A stretch of 64,000 nt of DNA from Kaistella faecalis (GCF_019195395.1 NZ_CP078067.1:1-64000); one strand, 5' to 3'; shown: positions 7,807 to 16,925, counted from the first letter of the stretch. Translations and numbers: made by a program. Notes: generated from the sequence alone by a model not told the origin.

Positions 7807-7873
7807 GGACACAAAATAAAGTAAGTTATCTCACAGTACGCATAAGGTATGGGGGGACAAATGGGGGGACAAA
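7807..7873 (-). promoter_or_regulatory. Candidate promoter with tandem GGACAAA boxes
   Basis: GGACAAA occurs at 7855-7861 and 7867-7873 (12-bp spacing, each preceded by GGGG), with a weaker GGACACAAA at 7807-7815. About 38 bp nearer the gene the minus strand reads TTTATTTTG, near the -7 consensus. The arrangement matches that upstream of the 4325-6040 gene. No other feature is seen between 7688 and 8118. Confidence 0.45.
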
Positions 7874-8118
7874 TGTGCCTGTCGGTGTAACCTTCAGATA
7901 ATCAGGTGTTATGTTTTGGCTTTTTACTTCTCTTTATTACAGCCATGGTTGTGCACTTTCTTACAGATATCGCTTTTCACTCCCCCGAATTACAGGATTT
8001 TGTACCTTAGTCCTGCCCTTTGATTGCGAAATTGACTTTTAAAAAGTGCGAAGATGGAGCACAGTAAAACCGCCACGTCTGCGAAGACCGGGTGTGGAAA
8101 TCATTAAAAAATGCTGAG

Positions 8119-8691
8119 ATGAGAAAAATAATTGCTGCGGTGAATACCACTGTTGAAGGAGTCCTTGACCATACCGCGGGTCTGCCCGATGAAGAACTGC
8201 ATCTGCATTATACCAACCTGCTGAACAGTGCAGGCCTCATCCTCTACGGAAGAAAAACGTACGAACTCATGCAGTACTGGCAAACCCTGCTGCAGCATCC
8301 TTCCGGGATAAAGGAACAGGATGACTTTGCAAAGGCCATCGACCGTATTCCGAAAATCGTTTTCTCCCGCCATCTTAAACAGACCCATTGGGACACCGCC
8401 GAATTAGCCTCCCGGCCGCCAGAAATCCTGGTGACCAATTTAAAGCAAGAATCCGGAGGCGATATCCTCATCGGCAGTCCGGGTTTAATCATCCAACTTC
8501 TCAACCTGGAGGTCATCGACGAGCTGCAGCTCTGTATACATCCTGTAATTGCCGGGAAAGGAAGACTTTTATTTGAAGAACTGAAAGACAGAACTGTTTT
8601 TAAACTTTTGAAAACCAAACAGCTGACCAGCGGGGCGCTAATACTGTATTATAAACCCCTTTCCCGCAATCACGGAACCGCTGTCGGATAG
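8119..8691 (+). CDS. Dihydrofolate reductase family protein (RibD C-terminal type)
   Basis: About 190 residues starting MRKIIAAVNTTVEG, the usual start of this family. An in-frame GTG at 8092 would add nine residues that do not fit the fold. Motifs seen: LYGRKTYELM (about 48-57), the strand KIVFSRHL, and GGDILIGSPGLIIQLL with DELQLCIHPVIAGKGRLLFEE, all typical of the DHFR/RibD reductase fold with NADPH binding. Such proteins are stand-alone reductases of uncertain substrate; folate or riboflavin precursors are not proven. It is followed by a VOC protein in the same direction 80 bp later. Confidence 0.85.
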   Translation: MRKIIAAVNTTVEGVLDHTAGLPDEELHLHYTNLLNSAGLILYGRKTYELMQYWQTLLQHPSGIKEQDDFAKAIDRIPKIVFSRHLKQTHWDTAELASRPPEILVTNLKQESGGDILIGSPGLIIQLLNLEVIDELQLCIHPVIAGKGRLLFEELKDRTVFKLLKTKQLTSGALILYYKPLSRNHGTAVG

Positions 8692-8773
8692 AAGGACCCC
8701 GGAAGAACAGAGGTCAGATTAAACAGCAGGCGGTGTGCCGATCCGCATTTAAACATTTGCATTCAACTTTAAA

Positions 8774-9247
8774 ATGACAGCCATGAAATCTGAAAATTTA
8801 CTGAGGATGGACAATACAGGTATTGTGGTGGAATCGCTGGATGCTGCCATTGAGTTTTTTGTGGAACTGGGTATGAGCCTCGAAGGAAGAATGATGATTG
8901 AAGGAGAGTGGGCGGGCCGCGTAACCGGTCTGGGGAACCAGGCTGTAGAAATTGCCATGCTGGTAACCCCCGACGGACACAGCCGGCTGGAACTTTCAAG
9001 GTTGGTCCGCCCTGCAACGGTTGCCGACCACCGTGAAGCACCCGTGAATGCTTTGGGGTATCTGCGGGTGATGTTTACCGTAGCGGATCTCGGGGCCACA
9101 CTCGGGCGGCTTTACCCACTGGGCGCAAAGCTGGTAGGCGAAGTGGTGAGGTATGAGGATTCCTATAAACTCTGTTATATCCGCGGACCGGAAGGTATTT
9201 TAATCGGCCTCGCAGAACCGCTTTCAGCCATCACTACTCCGGACTGA
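8774..9247 (+). CDS. VOC family protein (glyoxalase/bleomycin-resistance fold)
   Basis: This is a 157-residue protein with two beta-alpha-beta-beta-beta half-modules: MDNTGIVVESLDAAIEFFVELG (first half; about 13-34) and LRVMFTVADLGATLGRL (about 97-113), ending in RGPEGILIGLAEPL, a common end of the fold. Family members bind a metal and act on small molecules or bind drugs. The substrate is not evident. Same strand and probably the same transcription unit as the DHFR-like gene upstream. A strong -7 motif begins 33 bp after its stop, so the next gene has its own promoter. Confidence 0.85.
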   Translation: MTAMKSENLLRMDNTGIVVESLDAAIEFFVELGMSLEGRMMIEGEWAGRVTGLGNQAVEIAMLVTPDGHSRLELSRLVRPATVADHREAPVNALGYLRVMFTVADLGATLGRLYPLGAKLVGEVVRYEDSYKLCYIRGPEGILIGLAEPLSAITTPD

Positions 9248-9279
9248 TCAGCATCGTAACGCCGGGTGGAAATTTGATG

Positions 9280-9287
9280 TATATTTG
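9280..9287 (+). promoter_or_regulatory. Bacteroidota -7 promoter element
   Basis: TATATTTG matches TAnnTTTG. Transcription would start some 7 bp later, downstream of the in-frame TTG at 9285, so the ATG at 9318 is the likely start of the next gene. Confidence 0.55.
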
Positions 9288-9317
9288 AATGAAACTCATC
9301 CCGTAAAATCTGCTTAT

Positions 9318-10319
9318 ATGCTTACCACCACCGCCGAACTGCTGACTAAACTGCAGCCTCCCAGAAGTAACACTGCCGTTATCTCTTCCATGGTCAATGC
9401 CATTATAAAATGTGGTGGAGAAAGCGACGCCCATGCGCTTCTGAGCCAATATCTCACCCATCCAAATGATTTCACCCATTCCTATCTGCTTCCCATCTTC
9501 AAAAAATTGGGTAACCTGTCGGTTGCGGAAGCGCTTTTCGGTGTGGCTGTTGAGGGCGACCGTCTGAAAGAGGATGCCGATCCCGAAATTCTGGAAGTGC
9601 TTGGTCATTTAAAGTACGCACCGGTCATGCCCATTCTGGCAGACTGCCTTTTTAAAGAGAAGACCACTGATTATTATATTTCTGCCTATGCAGCATTGGG
9701 ATTGCTCCATTTCGACTGCAGCGGTCTTCAGAAAGAAATCAAAGAATCCATTGAAGACTGTTATGGCAAAAACCTGTTTCCCGAGTTTGTACCGGCACTG
9801 GTCTGCAAACTCAACGACCGGCAGCAGGTTCTCGAAAATCTCTATGAACTCGGAAATACCACTGCCTCCACCGACTGCAATGCCGGAATAATTCTGGGCT
9901 TTTCGTTGTGTGCAGAGGAGGGCAGACCTTATTTCATGAAAATTCTGTTTGACCCCGCTTGGGAAACCGGTTCTTCCGCCACAGGTACGGTGCAGTATGT
10001 TTATAAAGGCTTAAAGAATCTTGAGATTTCATTTAAAACGGTTTATGAGTACATGATTTCAGCTTCCGACAGCGTCAATGAAAGCCTGGACGTTTTCTTT
10101 GCCTTGCTAAGAAAAAGAATCAATGACGCAGACCTGCATCACCCGGAATCATTCGCCGACCTGTACACCCTGCTCTTTACGATAACTACCGGGAGCCAAA
10201 ACAGTGCGCTCACCGATCTGGCAGAACACGCAGGCAAAGGAGGAGAGGCTGATGAATTGGAGAACCTCCTGCTTCTTAAAGTGAATGAAGAGGTACTGCT
10301 GAAAAATTTCATTCAGTAG
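9318..10319 (+). CDS. HEAT-repeat-like protein, unknown function
   Basis: About 333 residues, almost all helical, made of repeated helix pairs such as LLSQYLTHPNDFTHSYLLPIFKKL, AYAALGLLHFD and FVPALVCKLND. This suggests a HEAT/ARM-like solenoid used for protein binding. No signal peptide, membrane segment or catalytic motif was seen. The start was set at 9318 because the upstream alternative lies inside a promoter motif. No gene name can be given. Confidence 0.65.
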   Translation: MLTTTAELLTKLQPPRSNTAVISSMVNAIIKCGGESDAHALLSQYLTHPNDFTHSYLLPIFKKLGNLSVAEALFGVAVEGDRLKEDADPEILEVLGHLKYAPVMPILADCLFKEKTTDYYISAYAALGLLHFDCSGLQKEIKESIEDCYGKNLFPEFVPALVCKLNDRQQVLENLYELGNTTASTDCNAGIILGFSLCAEEGRPYFMKILFDPAWETGSSATGTVQYVYKGLKNLEISFKTVYEYMISASDSVNESLDVFFALLRKRINDADLHHPESFADLYTLLFTITTGSQNSALTDLAEHAGKGGEADELENLLLLKVNEEVLLKNFIQ

Positions 10320-10379
10320 CGGTTTTAAACATCGGCCTCTGCGGCAAAAAAGAATGCTGGACTTTTCCCTGTCATCTGA

Positions 10380-11252
10380 TCAGAACAGCAGTGGAGCGCC
10401 TTCAGGAATAATCATGAGCGGCATCTGAACCTTACGGGCCAGCGTTGCACTGTGGCTTCCCGTTGTGACTCTTTCGAAGAAACTTTTGCGCTCATGTCCC
10501 ATCACCACCAGATCCACGTCCTTATATCTCAGTACCCCGAGACCGGTATTGACTCCAACCACTTCAATGGGCAGATAAGTGACTTTTCCGTCGATATTCT
10601 TGATAAACTCCTCTTTTTTGTGGAGATAGGCTTTTTCATCAATCAGGTCCGAAAATCCGGTGACATAGCTGACCATCAGTTCGGCATCGAAATATTTCGC
10701 AAACCTCGCGACGGACCGGGCGGTTTTTTGATCCCGCCTGTTGAGGTCTGTAGCGAACGCAATTTTCTCCATCTTTCTGTACCGGTGATGATGGGGAACG
10801 ATCAGAAGCGGATATTTGCTTTCATTAATCATTTTAAGACTGCTGCTTCCAAACAGAAGTCTGTTCAGTTTTCCGCTACCGGTCATACCCATCACCACCA
10901 GCATCGCCTTGGTTTCTTTTGCCTTGTCATCAATAAGGCTCACCAGATGCTTCTGTTCCGCAGACCAGGTAATAGCAGGCTTGAAAAGGCCGGGATTATC
11001 ACCCTGTATAATGTTTTCTTTCGTTTCTAAAGCTTTTGCCAGTTTTTTCAATGCTTTTTCTGCATCTTTCTTTACATCGGGAAGTTCCAGTAATGTCCAT
11101 GGAACTTCGCCTATTATGGGGCTTTCAACAGGATCATGATACGCATGACACAGGTGCAGATCAGCTTTCAGCCCAATAGCCAGGTTGAGCGCGAAACGTG
11201 CAGCGTTTTTGGAGGGATTCGAGAAATCGGTAGGGACAATAACAGTTCTCAT
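10380..11252 (-). CDS. Universal stress protein, tandem UspA domains
   Basis: About 290 residues with two Usp domains. The first begins MRTVIVPTDFSNPSKNAARF and holds the ATP-binding pattern GMTGSGKLNRLLFGSSS (about 134-150). The second begins KIAFATDLNRRDQ and ends with GHERKSFFERVTTGSHS near the C-terminus. Both carry the G-x2-G-x9-G(S/T) type loop, so ATP binding is expected. The ATG at 11252 is chosen over one 11 codons upstream because it starts the first beta strand. It is transcribed alone; likely induced by stress, by family. Confidence 0.9.
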   Translation of the reverse strand: MRTVIVPTDFSNPSKNAARFALNLAIGLKADLHLCHAYHDPVESPIIGEVPWTLLELPDVKKDAEKALKKLAKALETKENIIQGDNPGLFKPAITWSAEQKHLVSLIDDKAKETKAMLVVMGMTGSGKLNRLLFGSSSLKMINESKYPLLIVPHHHRYRKMEKIAFATDLNRRDQKTARSVARFAKYFDAELMVSYVTGFSDLIDEKAYLHKKEEFIKNIDGKVTYLPIEVVGVNTGLGVLRYKDVDLVVMGHERKSFFERVTTGSHSATLARKVQMPLMIIPEGAPLLF

Positions 11253-11517
11253 AACAGGTGTTTTTAGTAATTCAGTAACTCCCAACCTCGTGTCTTGCCG
11301 CAGATTTGAACAGCGCAGAGAAAAGAACAGAAAGACAAGAGATTGCCTTCATCATCATTTATACAGTAAAGTTACGAAAATTTGTGGGGTTAACCTGCTG
11401 ATAGAAACTATTTATCAGTTGATTTACAGGCGAATATCCACGGTGCTTCCGTTTCACCGTAAATATTAACAGGATGATTTGTGATTAAAGTTTTTTAAAA
11501 AAATATATCATGGTATT

Positions 11518-11543
11518 TACATTTATCGTAATATTGCAATATT
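11518..11543 (+). promoter_or_regulatory. Candidate ars promoter and ArsR operator
   Basis: AATATTGCAATATT (11530-11543) is a perfect 14-bp palindrome 27 bp before arsR, just after TACATTTA (11518-11525), a near match to the -7 element. A palindrome overlapping the transcription start is the expected place for an ArsR-family repressor. The rest of the 11253-11570 gap holds only a short hairpin (ACGGTG 11440-11445 with CACCGT 11455-11460). Confidence 0.5.
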
Positions 11544-11570
11544 AAAACATGATCAAAAAATTTAACCATT

Positions 11571-11903
11571 ATGGGACTTACCAAAACAGAGCATTTTACC
11601 GATGAACAGAATGAAATGGCGGTACTGCTGAAAGCCATGGCACATCCTGCCAGGATTGCCATTATTGAATATCTGCTCACCACCAATACCTGCATCTGCA
11701 ACGATATTGTTGAGGTACTCCCTCTTGCACAGCCTACTGTTTCGCAACACCTCAGAGAACTGAAAAATGCCGGAATTATTCAGGGAAGCATCGATGGCAA
11801 AGCCATTAATTACTGCATCAATAAGGAAACGATTCAAAAGTTCGACTCCTTCATCAACCATATTTTCCATAAAATGGATTCCCTCGAAAACAACAGATGT
11901 TAA
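11571..11903 (+). CDS. arsR: ArsR-family metalloregulator
   Basis: This 110-residue winged-helix repressor has the family pattern MAHPARIAIIEYLL (about 23-36), the CxC pair CIC (about 44-46) at the usual metalloid-sensing place, and the recognition helix QPTVSQHLRELKNAGII. By family it binds the operator upstream and leaves DNA when arsenite or antimonite binds the cysteines. It is the first gene of a four-gene arsenic operon (26 bp to the next gene). Confidence 0.92.
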   Translation: MGLTKTEHFTDEQNEMAVLLKAMAHPARIAIIEYLLTTNTCICNDIVEVLPLAQPTVSQHLRELKNAGIIQGSIDGKAINYCINKETIQKFDSFINHIFHKMDSLENNRC

Positions 11904-11929
11904 AATAATAACCTTCAAAACCATTCATT

Positions 11930-12394
11930 ATGAGACTTTCAGAAATCAAGAACATTCTTACCAACCTGCAGGAACTGCATTTTGTATTAGAAAACGGCGA
12001 ACAGGTTCCAGACCATTTCCACGTGACCGAAGTGGGGCAGATCAATAAAAAATTTATCGACTGTGGCGGTGTGATCCGCGACGAAAAAGCCATCAACTTC
12101 CAGCTTTGGTTTTCTACCGATAACGACCACCGCCTGGAAGCTGAGAAACTCAAAAAGATCATTGCCCTTTCCGAAGATAAACTCGGCCTGGAGGACGTAG
12201 AGATCGAAGTGGAATACCAGCAGTCGACCATCGGGAAATTCGGTTTGGATTTTAATGGAAAAGAGTTTGTGCTTACGACTAAAACCACGGCCTGTCTGGC
12301 TCAGGATGCGTGTGGAATTCCTCAGGAAAAACCGAGAGTAAAACTTTCAGAACTTCAATCCGCCAGCTGTGCTCCGGGCTCCGGCTGCTGCTAG
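11930..12394 (+). CDS. DUF6428 family protein of arsenic operons
   Basis: This 154-residue protein matches the small family found next to arsR and the arsenate reductase in Bacteroidota (MRLSEIKNILTNL start, EQVPDHFHVTEVGQI, WFSTDNDHRLEAEKL). Its role is not established. The C-terminal tail is Cys-rich (SASCAPGSGCC, with a further TTACLAQDAC segment earlier), which could bind trivalent arsenic; this is inference. It sits between arsR and the reductase with short gaps, so it is in the same operon. Confidence 0.75.
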   Translation: MRLSEIKNILTNLQELHFVLENGEQVPDHFHVTEVGQINKKFIDCGGVIRDEKAINFQLWFSTDNDHRLEAEKLKKIIALSEDKLGLEDVEIEVEYQQSTIGKFGLDFNGKEFVLTTKTTACLAQDACGIPQEKPRVKLSELQSASCAPGSGCC

Positions 12395-12450
12395 GCTTTT
12401 AGATCCTTTAAACAGTATAATCTCCTGATCATCTTATAAAAAGTAAAACC

Positions 12451-13059
12451 ATGTTCAAAAACCTAAGAGAAAGCATTGAGGTCATTTCCATTATGCCCGT
12501 TTCCGAAGAACGAAAGGAAATCCTTAAACCTCTTGCTGGGTTCATTCAGAAAAAAGCAGATGCGGGGGAAAGAACTAACCTGAACTTCATCTGTACCCAC
12601 AATTCCCGCCGAAGTCACCTTTCCCAGATCTGGGCACAGGTGATGGCGGAACATTTTAACATCAGGAACGTGTATTGTTACTCCGGCGGAACAGAGGCCA
12701 CTGCCATGTTCCCGAAAGTGGCGGAAACACTCCACAGTCAGGGAATGGAAATTCAGAAGCTGTGTGACACCGACAATCCGGTATACGCTGTAAAATATGC
12801 AGAGAATGCACATCCGGTCATCTGTTTTTCCAAGAAATATGATGATGCATTCAATCCGGTATCCGGTTTTGCCGCGGTGATGACCTGCTCCAATGCCGAC
12901 GTGGGTTGCCCGTTTATCGCGGGGGCAGAAAAGCGCGTAGCGGTAAAGTTTGAAGACCCAAAATCCAGCGACGGAACCCATGAGATGGACCGCACCTATT
13001 ATGAAAGAAGTCTGGAGATCGCTGCCGAGATGTATTATGTGATGAGCATGATTCGATAA
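12451..13059 (+). CDS. Arsenate reductase-like low-molecular-weight phosphatase family
   Basis: This is a 202-residue protein with the phosphatase P-loop CTHNSRRS (about residues 48-55; Cys-x5-Arg), near the N-terminus as in LMW protein tyrosine phosphatase/ArsC proteins. It also has YCYSGGTEATAMFPKV and CSNADVGCPFI, where further cysteines could take part in the thiol relay. It probably reduces arsenate to arsenite for the pump encoded next. A phosphatase role cannot be excluded, but position in the ars operon favours arsenate reduction. Confidence 0.85.
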   Translation: MFKNLRESIEVISIMPVSEERKEILKPLAGFIQKKADAGERTNLNFICTHNSRRSHLSQIWAQVMAEHFNIRNVYCYSGGTEATAMFPKVAETLHSQGMEIQKLCDTDNPVYAVKYAENAHPVICFSKKYDDAFNPVSGFAAVMTCSNADVGCPFIAGAEKRVAVKFEDPKSSDGTHEMDRTYYERSLEIAAEMYYVMSMIR

Positions 13060-13120
13060 AAGTTTAACGCCTGCTGTCGCGTTTTTATAATGGGCAGTGT
13101 TTTCTCAAAACTTAAAATTA

Positions 13121-14185
13121 ATGTCTGCAAACAACTGCACTCCACACGAAAGAAAAAAACTTTCCTTCCTCGACAAAAATCTTACCCTCTGGATTTTTCT
13201 GGCAATGTTTCTGGGCGTCGGTATAGGTTATTTCTATCCGGATTCATCAAAGATTATTAATGCATTTTCCTACGGCACCACCAATATTCCGCTGGCAATC
13301 GGACTGATTCTGATGATGTATCCGCCGTTCACGAAAGTGCGGTACCGCGAACTCCCGAAAGTCTTTAAAAATACAGAGATCCTGGGCACATCGCTGCTCC
13401 TGAACTGGATTATCGGACCTGTTCTGATGTTTGCGCTGGCCATTATCTTCCTGCACGACAGGCCTGAATACATGATCGGTCTCATTCTGATCGGTCTTGC
13501 ACGATGCATCGCCATGGTCATGGTCTGGAACGAGCTTGCCGAAGGTAACAGGGAATATGCCGCCGGACTCGTGGCGATCAACAGTATCTTTCAGGTAATT
13601 TTTTACAGCATCTACGCATTCCTTTTCATAACGGTTTTACCGCCATTATTTGGTATCACGGGCTCCGAAGTCGATATTACCATCGCTCAGATTGCCGAAA
13701 GTGTGGCAATTTATCTGGGAATTCCATTTGTGCTCGGTTTCCTGACCCGGTATTTCCTGTTGAAAGCAAAAGGAGAAGAATGGTACAATACGGTTTTCAT
13801 TCCTAAAGTTTCCCCAGTTACTCTAATTGCGCTGTTGTTCACCATTGTGGTTATGTTCAGCCTCAAAGGTGAAATGATCATACAGATTCCTTTTGATGTG
13901 CTGCGTATTGCGGTTCCTTTGGTCATTTATTTTGTTCTGATGTTCCTGGTAAGTTTCTTTCTGGGTAAAAAACTAGGAGCTGATTATTCGAAGAACGCAG
14001 CGATTTCCTTTACCGCGGCTGGCAATAACTTTGAGCTGGCCATTGCGGTTGCCATTGGGGTTTACGGCATTAATTCCGGACAGGCATTTGCAGGAGTGAT
14101 CGGGCCGCTCGTGGAAGTTCCTGCACTTATTGCCCTTGTAAATGTGGCTTTCTGGCTGAAAAGAAAATGGTATCCGAACAGCTAA
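13121..14185 (+). CDS. acr3: ACR3-family arsenite efflux permease
   Basis: About 354 residues with ten predicted membrane segments. It has the signature [18 protein letters not shown], whose Cys is conserved in Acr3 pumps, and [15 protein letters not shown] in the second half. By family it exports arsenite (and sometimes antimonite) from the cytoplasm, driven by the proton gradient. The ATG at 13121 is preferred over a GTG at 13097. It is the last gene of the ars operon; its product exports what the upstream reductase makes. Confidence 0.93.
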   Translation: MSANNCTPHERKKLSFLDKNLTLWIFLAMFLGVGIGYFYPDSSKIINAFSYGTTNIPLAIGLILMMYPPFTKVRYRELPKVFKNTEILGTSLLLNWIIGPVLMFALAIIFLHDRPEYMIGLILIGLARCIAMVMVWNELAEGNREYAAGLVAINSIFQVIFYSIYAFLFITVLPPLFGITGSEVDITIAQIAESVAIYLGIPFVLGFLTRYFLLKAKGEEWYNTVFIPKVSPVTLIALLFTIVVMFSLKGEMIIQIPFDVLRIAVPLVIYFVLMFLVSFFLGKKLGADYSKNAAISFTAAGNNFELAIAVAIGVYGINSGQAFAGVIGPLVEVPALIALVNVAFWLKRKWYPNS

Positions 14186-14208
14186 GCTGATCAATCTGAT
14201 TTAAAGCA

Positions 14209-14670
14209 TCACTCCAGGTTCACCACCGTTGTACTCTTCACTTCCTTGATCATAAAGGAAGAATGGGTGCTGGCAATGTGCTGCAGGTTCGTAAGTTTGG
14301 TCACCATGAATTCGCGATACTCCTGAATGTCCTTTAAGGCGATTTTCAGGATGTAATCGTAATCACCGCTTACATGAAAGCATTCCAGCACTTCGGGGAA
14401 CTGCGTGATCTCCCGTTCGAACTGTGTAATATACTCCTTGCGGTGCTGCTCGAGTTTAACGTGGCAGAGCACCATGAAATCTTTCCGGATGAGTTTCCTG
14501 TCGACCAGCGCTACATATTTATTGATGACTTTCAGTTTTTCAAGTTTTTTGATGCGTTCAAAAACTGCAGTTACCGATAAATCAAGCTCCGCGGCCATGG
14601 ATTTGGTGGTTCTTTTGGAATCTTCCTGAAGCAGGAGCAGCAGTTGTCGGTCTTTGGGATCAAGGTTCAT
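14209..14670 (-). CDS. Lrp/AsnC-family transcriptional regulator
   Basis: This 153-residue protein has an N-terminal winged-helix domain (DRQLLLLLQEDSKRTTKSMAAEL, then the recognition helix VTAVFERIKKLEK) and a C-terminal RAM ligand-binding domain (FHVSGDYDYILKIAL). It is divergent from a PLP-dependent Cys/Met-type lyase, with 149 bp between them, and probably controls that gene in response to an amino acid. The effector is inferred, not seen. Confidence 0.92.
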   Translation of the reverse strand: MNLDPKDRQLLLLLQEDSKRTTKSMAAELDLSVTAVFERIKKLEKLKVINKYVALVDRKLIRKDFMVLCHVKLEQHRKEYITQFEREITQFPEVLECFHVSGDYDYILKIALKDIQEYREFMVTKLTNLQHIASTHSSFMIKEVKSTTVVNLE

Positions 14671-14782
14671 CTGAAAAAAAGTTGGTAACGGTTGTAATTC
14701 GTCCTCTAATTTAGAATTTAAATCTGTAAAATACGCTTTTTTACCTTTTATTTTCGGTTAAATCATAATCTGTTTGTTTTAT

Positions 14783-14801
14783 AATTGGAATACTGCCAAT
14801 T
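14783..14801. promoter_or_regulatory. Candidate Lrp operator
   Basis: AATTGG and CCAATT form a 6-bp inverted repeat with a 7-bp spacer in the divergent intergenic region, about 19 bp before the lyase ATG. The region is otherwise AT-rich with several TTTA runs. A role in Lrp binding is inferred from position only. Confidence 0.3.
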
Positions 14802-14819
14802 TTAAACAACATAAAAACA

Positions 14820-16031
14820 ATGATTACCATGGAAAAATTCAACGCAGCCAATAATATTCAGGACCTGCAGTATTTCGGTGAGTTTGGCGGGGTGAACCCT
14901 TCCATCTCCGACAGTTCAACCTATACCTTCCTATCCGCAAAAACAATGTTCGATACCTTCGAAGGCAATACCGACGGTTGTTACCTGTATTCGCGTCACT
15001 CATCTCCCAGCAACCTCTACCTTTCCGAAGCCCTCGCTCAGATGGAAGGAACAGAGAATGCAAACGTCACTGCTTCAGGAATGGGCGCGATCACTTCTGT
15101 GCTGCTGCAGCTCTGCAAATCCGGCGAGCATATCGTATCCAGCCGAACCATTTATGGCGGAACCTATGCTTTTATGAAGAATTTTCTGCCGGGTTTAAAG
15201 ATTGAAACTTCTTTTGTGGATATTACCGATTTGGCAAAAGTGGAAGCAGCCATCAATGAAAACACCAAAGTCCTTTACTGCGAAACGGTGAGCAACCCAC
15301 TGCTTGAAATCGCTGATTTAAAAGGCCTTTCCGAACTTGCTGAAAAATACAGGCTTCAGTTGGTCGTAGACAATACCTTTTCTCCGCTGAGTATTTCGCC
15401 AAAACTTCTGGGCGCGGATGTGACCATTCACAGTTTAACCAAGTTCATTAACGGCAGCAGTGACGCCGTGGGTGGAGTAGTGTGCGCTACCTCAGCTTTC
15501 ATCAATGACCTGAAAAACGTAAACAGTGGGGCCTGCATGCTTTTGGGGCCTACCATGGACAGTCTGCGGGCGGCAAGTATTCTGAAAAATCTCAGAACCC
15601 TGCATATCCGCATGAAAAAACACAGTGAAAATGCCCAGTATCTGGCGGAACGGTGGGAAAAAGACGGTCTTAACGTGAAATATCCGGGACTTAAAAGCCA
15701 TCCTCAGCATAAACTCTTTACCGGTATGATGCATGAAGAATACGGATACGGCGGCCTGATCGCGCTGGATGTAAAAACCGTGGAGAAAGCCAATGAGCTG
15801 ATGGAAATGATGCAGCATGAAAACCTCGGTTATCTTGCGGTGAGTCTGGGATTCTATAAAACGCTGTTTTCGGCCTCGGGAAGCTCAACCTCCTCTGAAA
15901 TTCCTGAGGATGAGCAGAAAGAAATGGGGCTTTCGCCCGGCCTCATCCGCTTCTCTATCGGTCTGGATCATGATATTGAAAGAACTTACGAAAAAATGCG
16001 GGAATGCATGGTGAAAACCGGTGTTCTGTAA
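14820..16031 (+). CDS. Cys/Met metabolism PLP-dependent enzyme (methionine gamma-lyase type)
   Basis: This is a 403-residue fold-type I PLP enzyme. Motifs: GMGAITSVLLQL (PLP phosphate region, about 84-95), SRTIYGGTYAF, VDNTFSPL (Asp binding the pyridine ring), and HSLTKFINGSSD, whose Lys (about residue 208) forms the Schiff base. The length fits the cystathionine/methionine gamma-lyase family. It acts on sulfur amino acids by elimination or replacement; which substrate cannot be told. The divergent Lrp-type gene is a likely regulator. A second in-frame ATG lies three codons in. Confidence 0.88.
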   Translation: MITMEKFNAANNIQDLQYFGEFGGVNPSISDSSTYTFLSAKTMFDTFEGNTDGCYLYSRHSSPSNLYLSEALAQMEGTENANVTASGMGAITSVLLQLCKSGEHIVSSRTIYGGTYAFMKNFLPGLKIETSFVDITDLAKVEAAINENTKVLYCETVSNPLLEIADLKGLSELAEKYRLQLVVDNTFSPLSISPKLLGADVTIHSLTKFINGSSDAVGGVVCATSAFINDLKNVNSGACMLLGPTMDSLRAASILKNLRTLHIRMKKHSENAQYLAERWEKDGLNVKYPGLKSHPQHKLFTGMMHEEYGYGGLIALDVKTVEKANELMEMMQHENLGYLAVSLGFYKTLFSASGSSTSSEIPEDEQKEMGLSPGLIRFSIGLDHDIERTYEKMRECMVKTGVL

Positions 16032-16050
16032 TTTTATAAACCTATGTTGC

Positions 16051-16078
16051 AAAAGCTTCCGTAAGGGAGCTTTTTTTG
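16051..16078 (+). terminator. Rho-independent terminator
   Basis: AAGCTTCC, loop GTAA, GGGAGCTT followed by seven T, 20 bp after the lyase stop. The remaining gap up to 16301 is AT-rich and shows no gene. Confidence 0.85.
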
Positions 16079-16301
16079 TTAATCAGCGCAAAGGAATTTT
16101 GGGCTACAGATTAATTCTAACCCTCTGTCGTTGAGCAAAGAGGTAAAAAAGATTCAAAAGATAACTTTAATCATATTTCTGGGTAATTGGTTAATAATCA
16201 ATATGTTACACTGTGGTTTATGCTTTTTATTCTACAAAATAGTGCGCGTTGATCAAAATTAAACCTCAGGATGAGTTTCCTCACTTGTCAGTTCATTTAT
16301 A

Positions 16302-16925
16302 ATGAGTACTTTAGCTGCCCCTTTATCGGGAACTTATCTCTCACATAAAGATAAAAGATTAATGGTTATAAAAGGACAGCTTGTCGAAATCCCAGCCGAT
16401 TCTCCGCTTTACACAGAAGCGAAGCCTGAGTTCACTTCCGCACTGGAAGCGCTTCGCTGGGAATCCCGTACCCATCAGTATTCTTTGTTCGACGGCTTTC
16501 TGGTGGGCGGTCATCCCGGCGTGGAATACTTCCGCCCCGGACAGCGGAGAGGGATTGAGGTGGGTGGTAAAAAAGCTCCTCTTTATGTCATCGGCATTGA
16601 CACTGCGGAAAACAGAATCTTTGTTGGTGAAGGCAAAAATCACCCCGGACTGTGGACGAAGGCGATCGCCTTTGACTCAGGAAGCATAAATTCGGATAAG
16701 GGCATTATCATGTCTGAAGAAGTGCTGCAGAAGGGTATTCCTGTTAGCGTACAGTCACCTTCACTTCCAACGGCGTTAAACGCAACTTTAGTGGCTTTCG
16801 GTGCTGAGTTTTTTCTGACTGCAGACGAACGCTTTCCCATCACTGTAAAAGACGAAGACCTTACCCTTTATCACCGGAATCAACCCATCGCAACTATAAA
16901 AATTAACAATATCAATTTATTATGA
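16302..16925 (+). CDS. Stand-alone MnmA C-terminal-domain protein
   Basis: This 207-residue protein resembles only the C-terminal half of the tRNA 2-thiouridylase MnmA (TrmU). Visible matches: LVEIPADSPLYT (about 28-39), YFRPGQRRGIEVGG (about 76-89, the GQR[KR]G motif), APLYVIGIDTAENRIFVGEG and NHPGLW. The N-terminal ATP-pyrophosphatase domain with its P-loop and catalytic cysteines is missing, so it cannot carry out thiolation alone. It has its own ATG and an intact frame. Its stop overlaps the ATG of the secreted nuclease gene (ATGA), so the two are co-translated. It may be a retained fragment with a new role or a slowly decaying duplicate. Confidence 0.7.
   Translation: MSTLAAPLSGTYLSHKDKRLMVIKGQLVEIPADSPLYTEAKPEFTSALEALRWESRTHQYSLFDGFLVGGHPGVEYFRPGQRRGIEVGGKKAPLYVIGIDTAENRIFVGEGKNHPGLWTKAIAFDSGSINSDKGIIMSEEVLQKGIPVSVQSPSLPTALNATLVAFGAEFFLTADERFPITVKDEDLTLYHRNQPIATIKINNINLL

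Noticed and set aside
8053-8106. A 17-codon ORF before the DHFR-like gene as a leader peptide.
   Set aside because: No attenuator-type hairpins or runs of one regulatory codon are seen; chance is likely.
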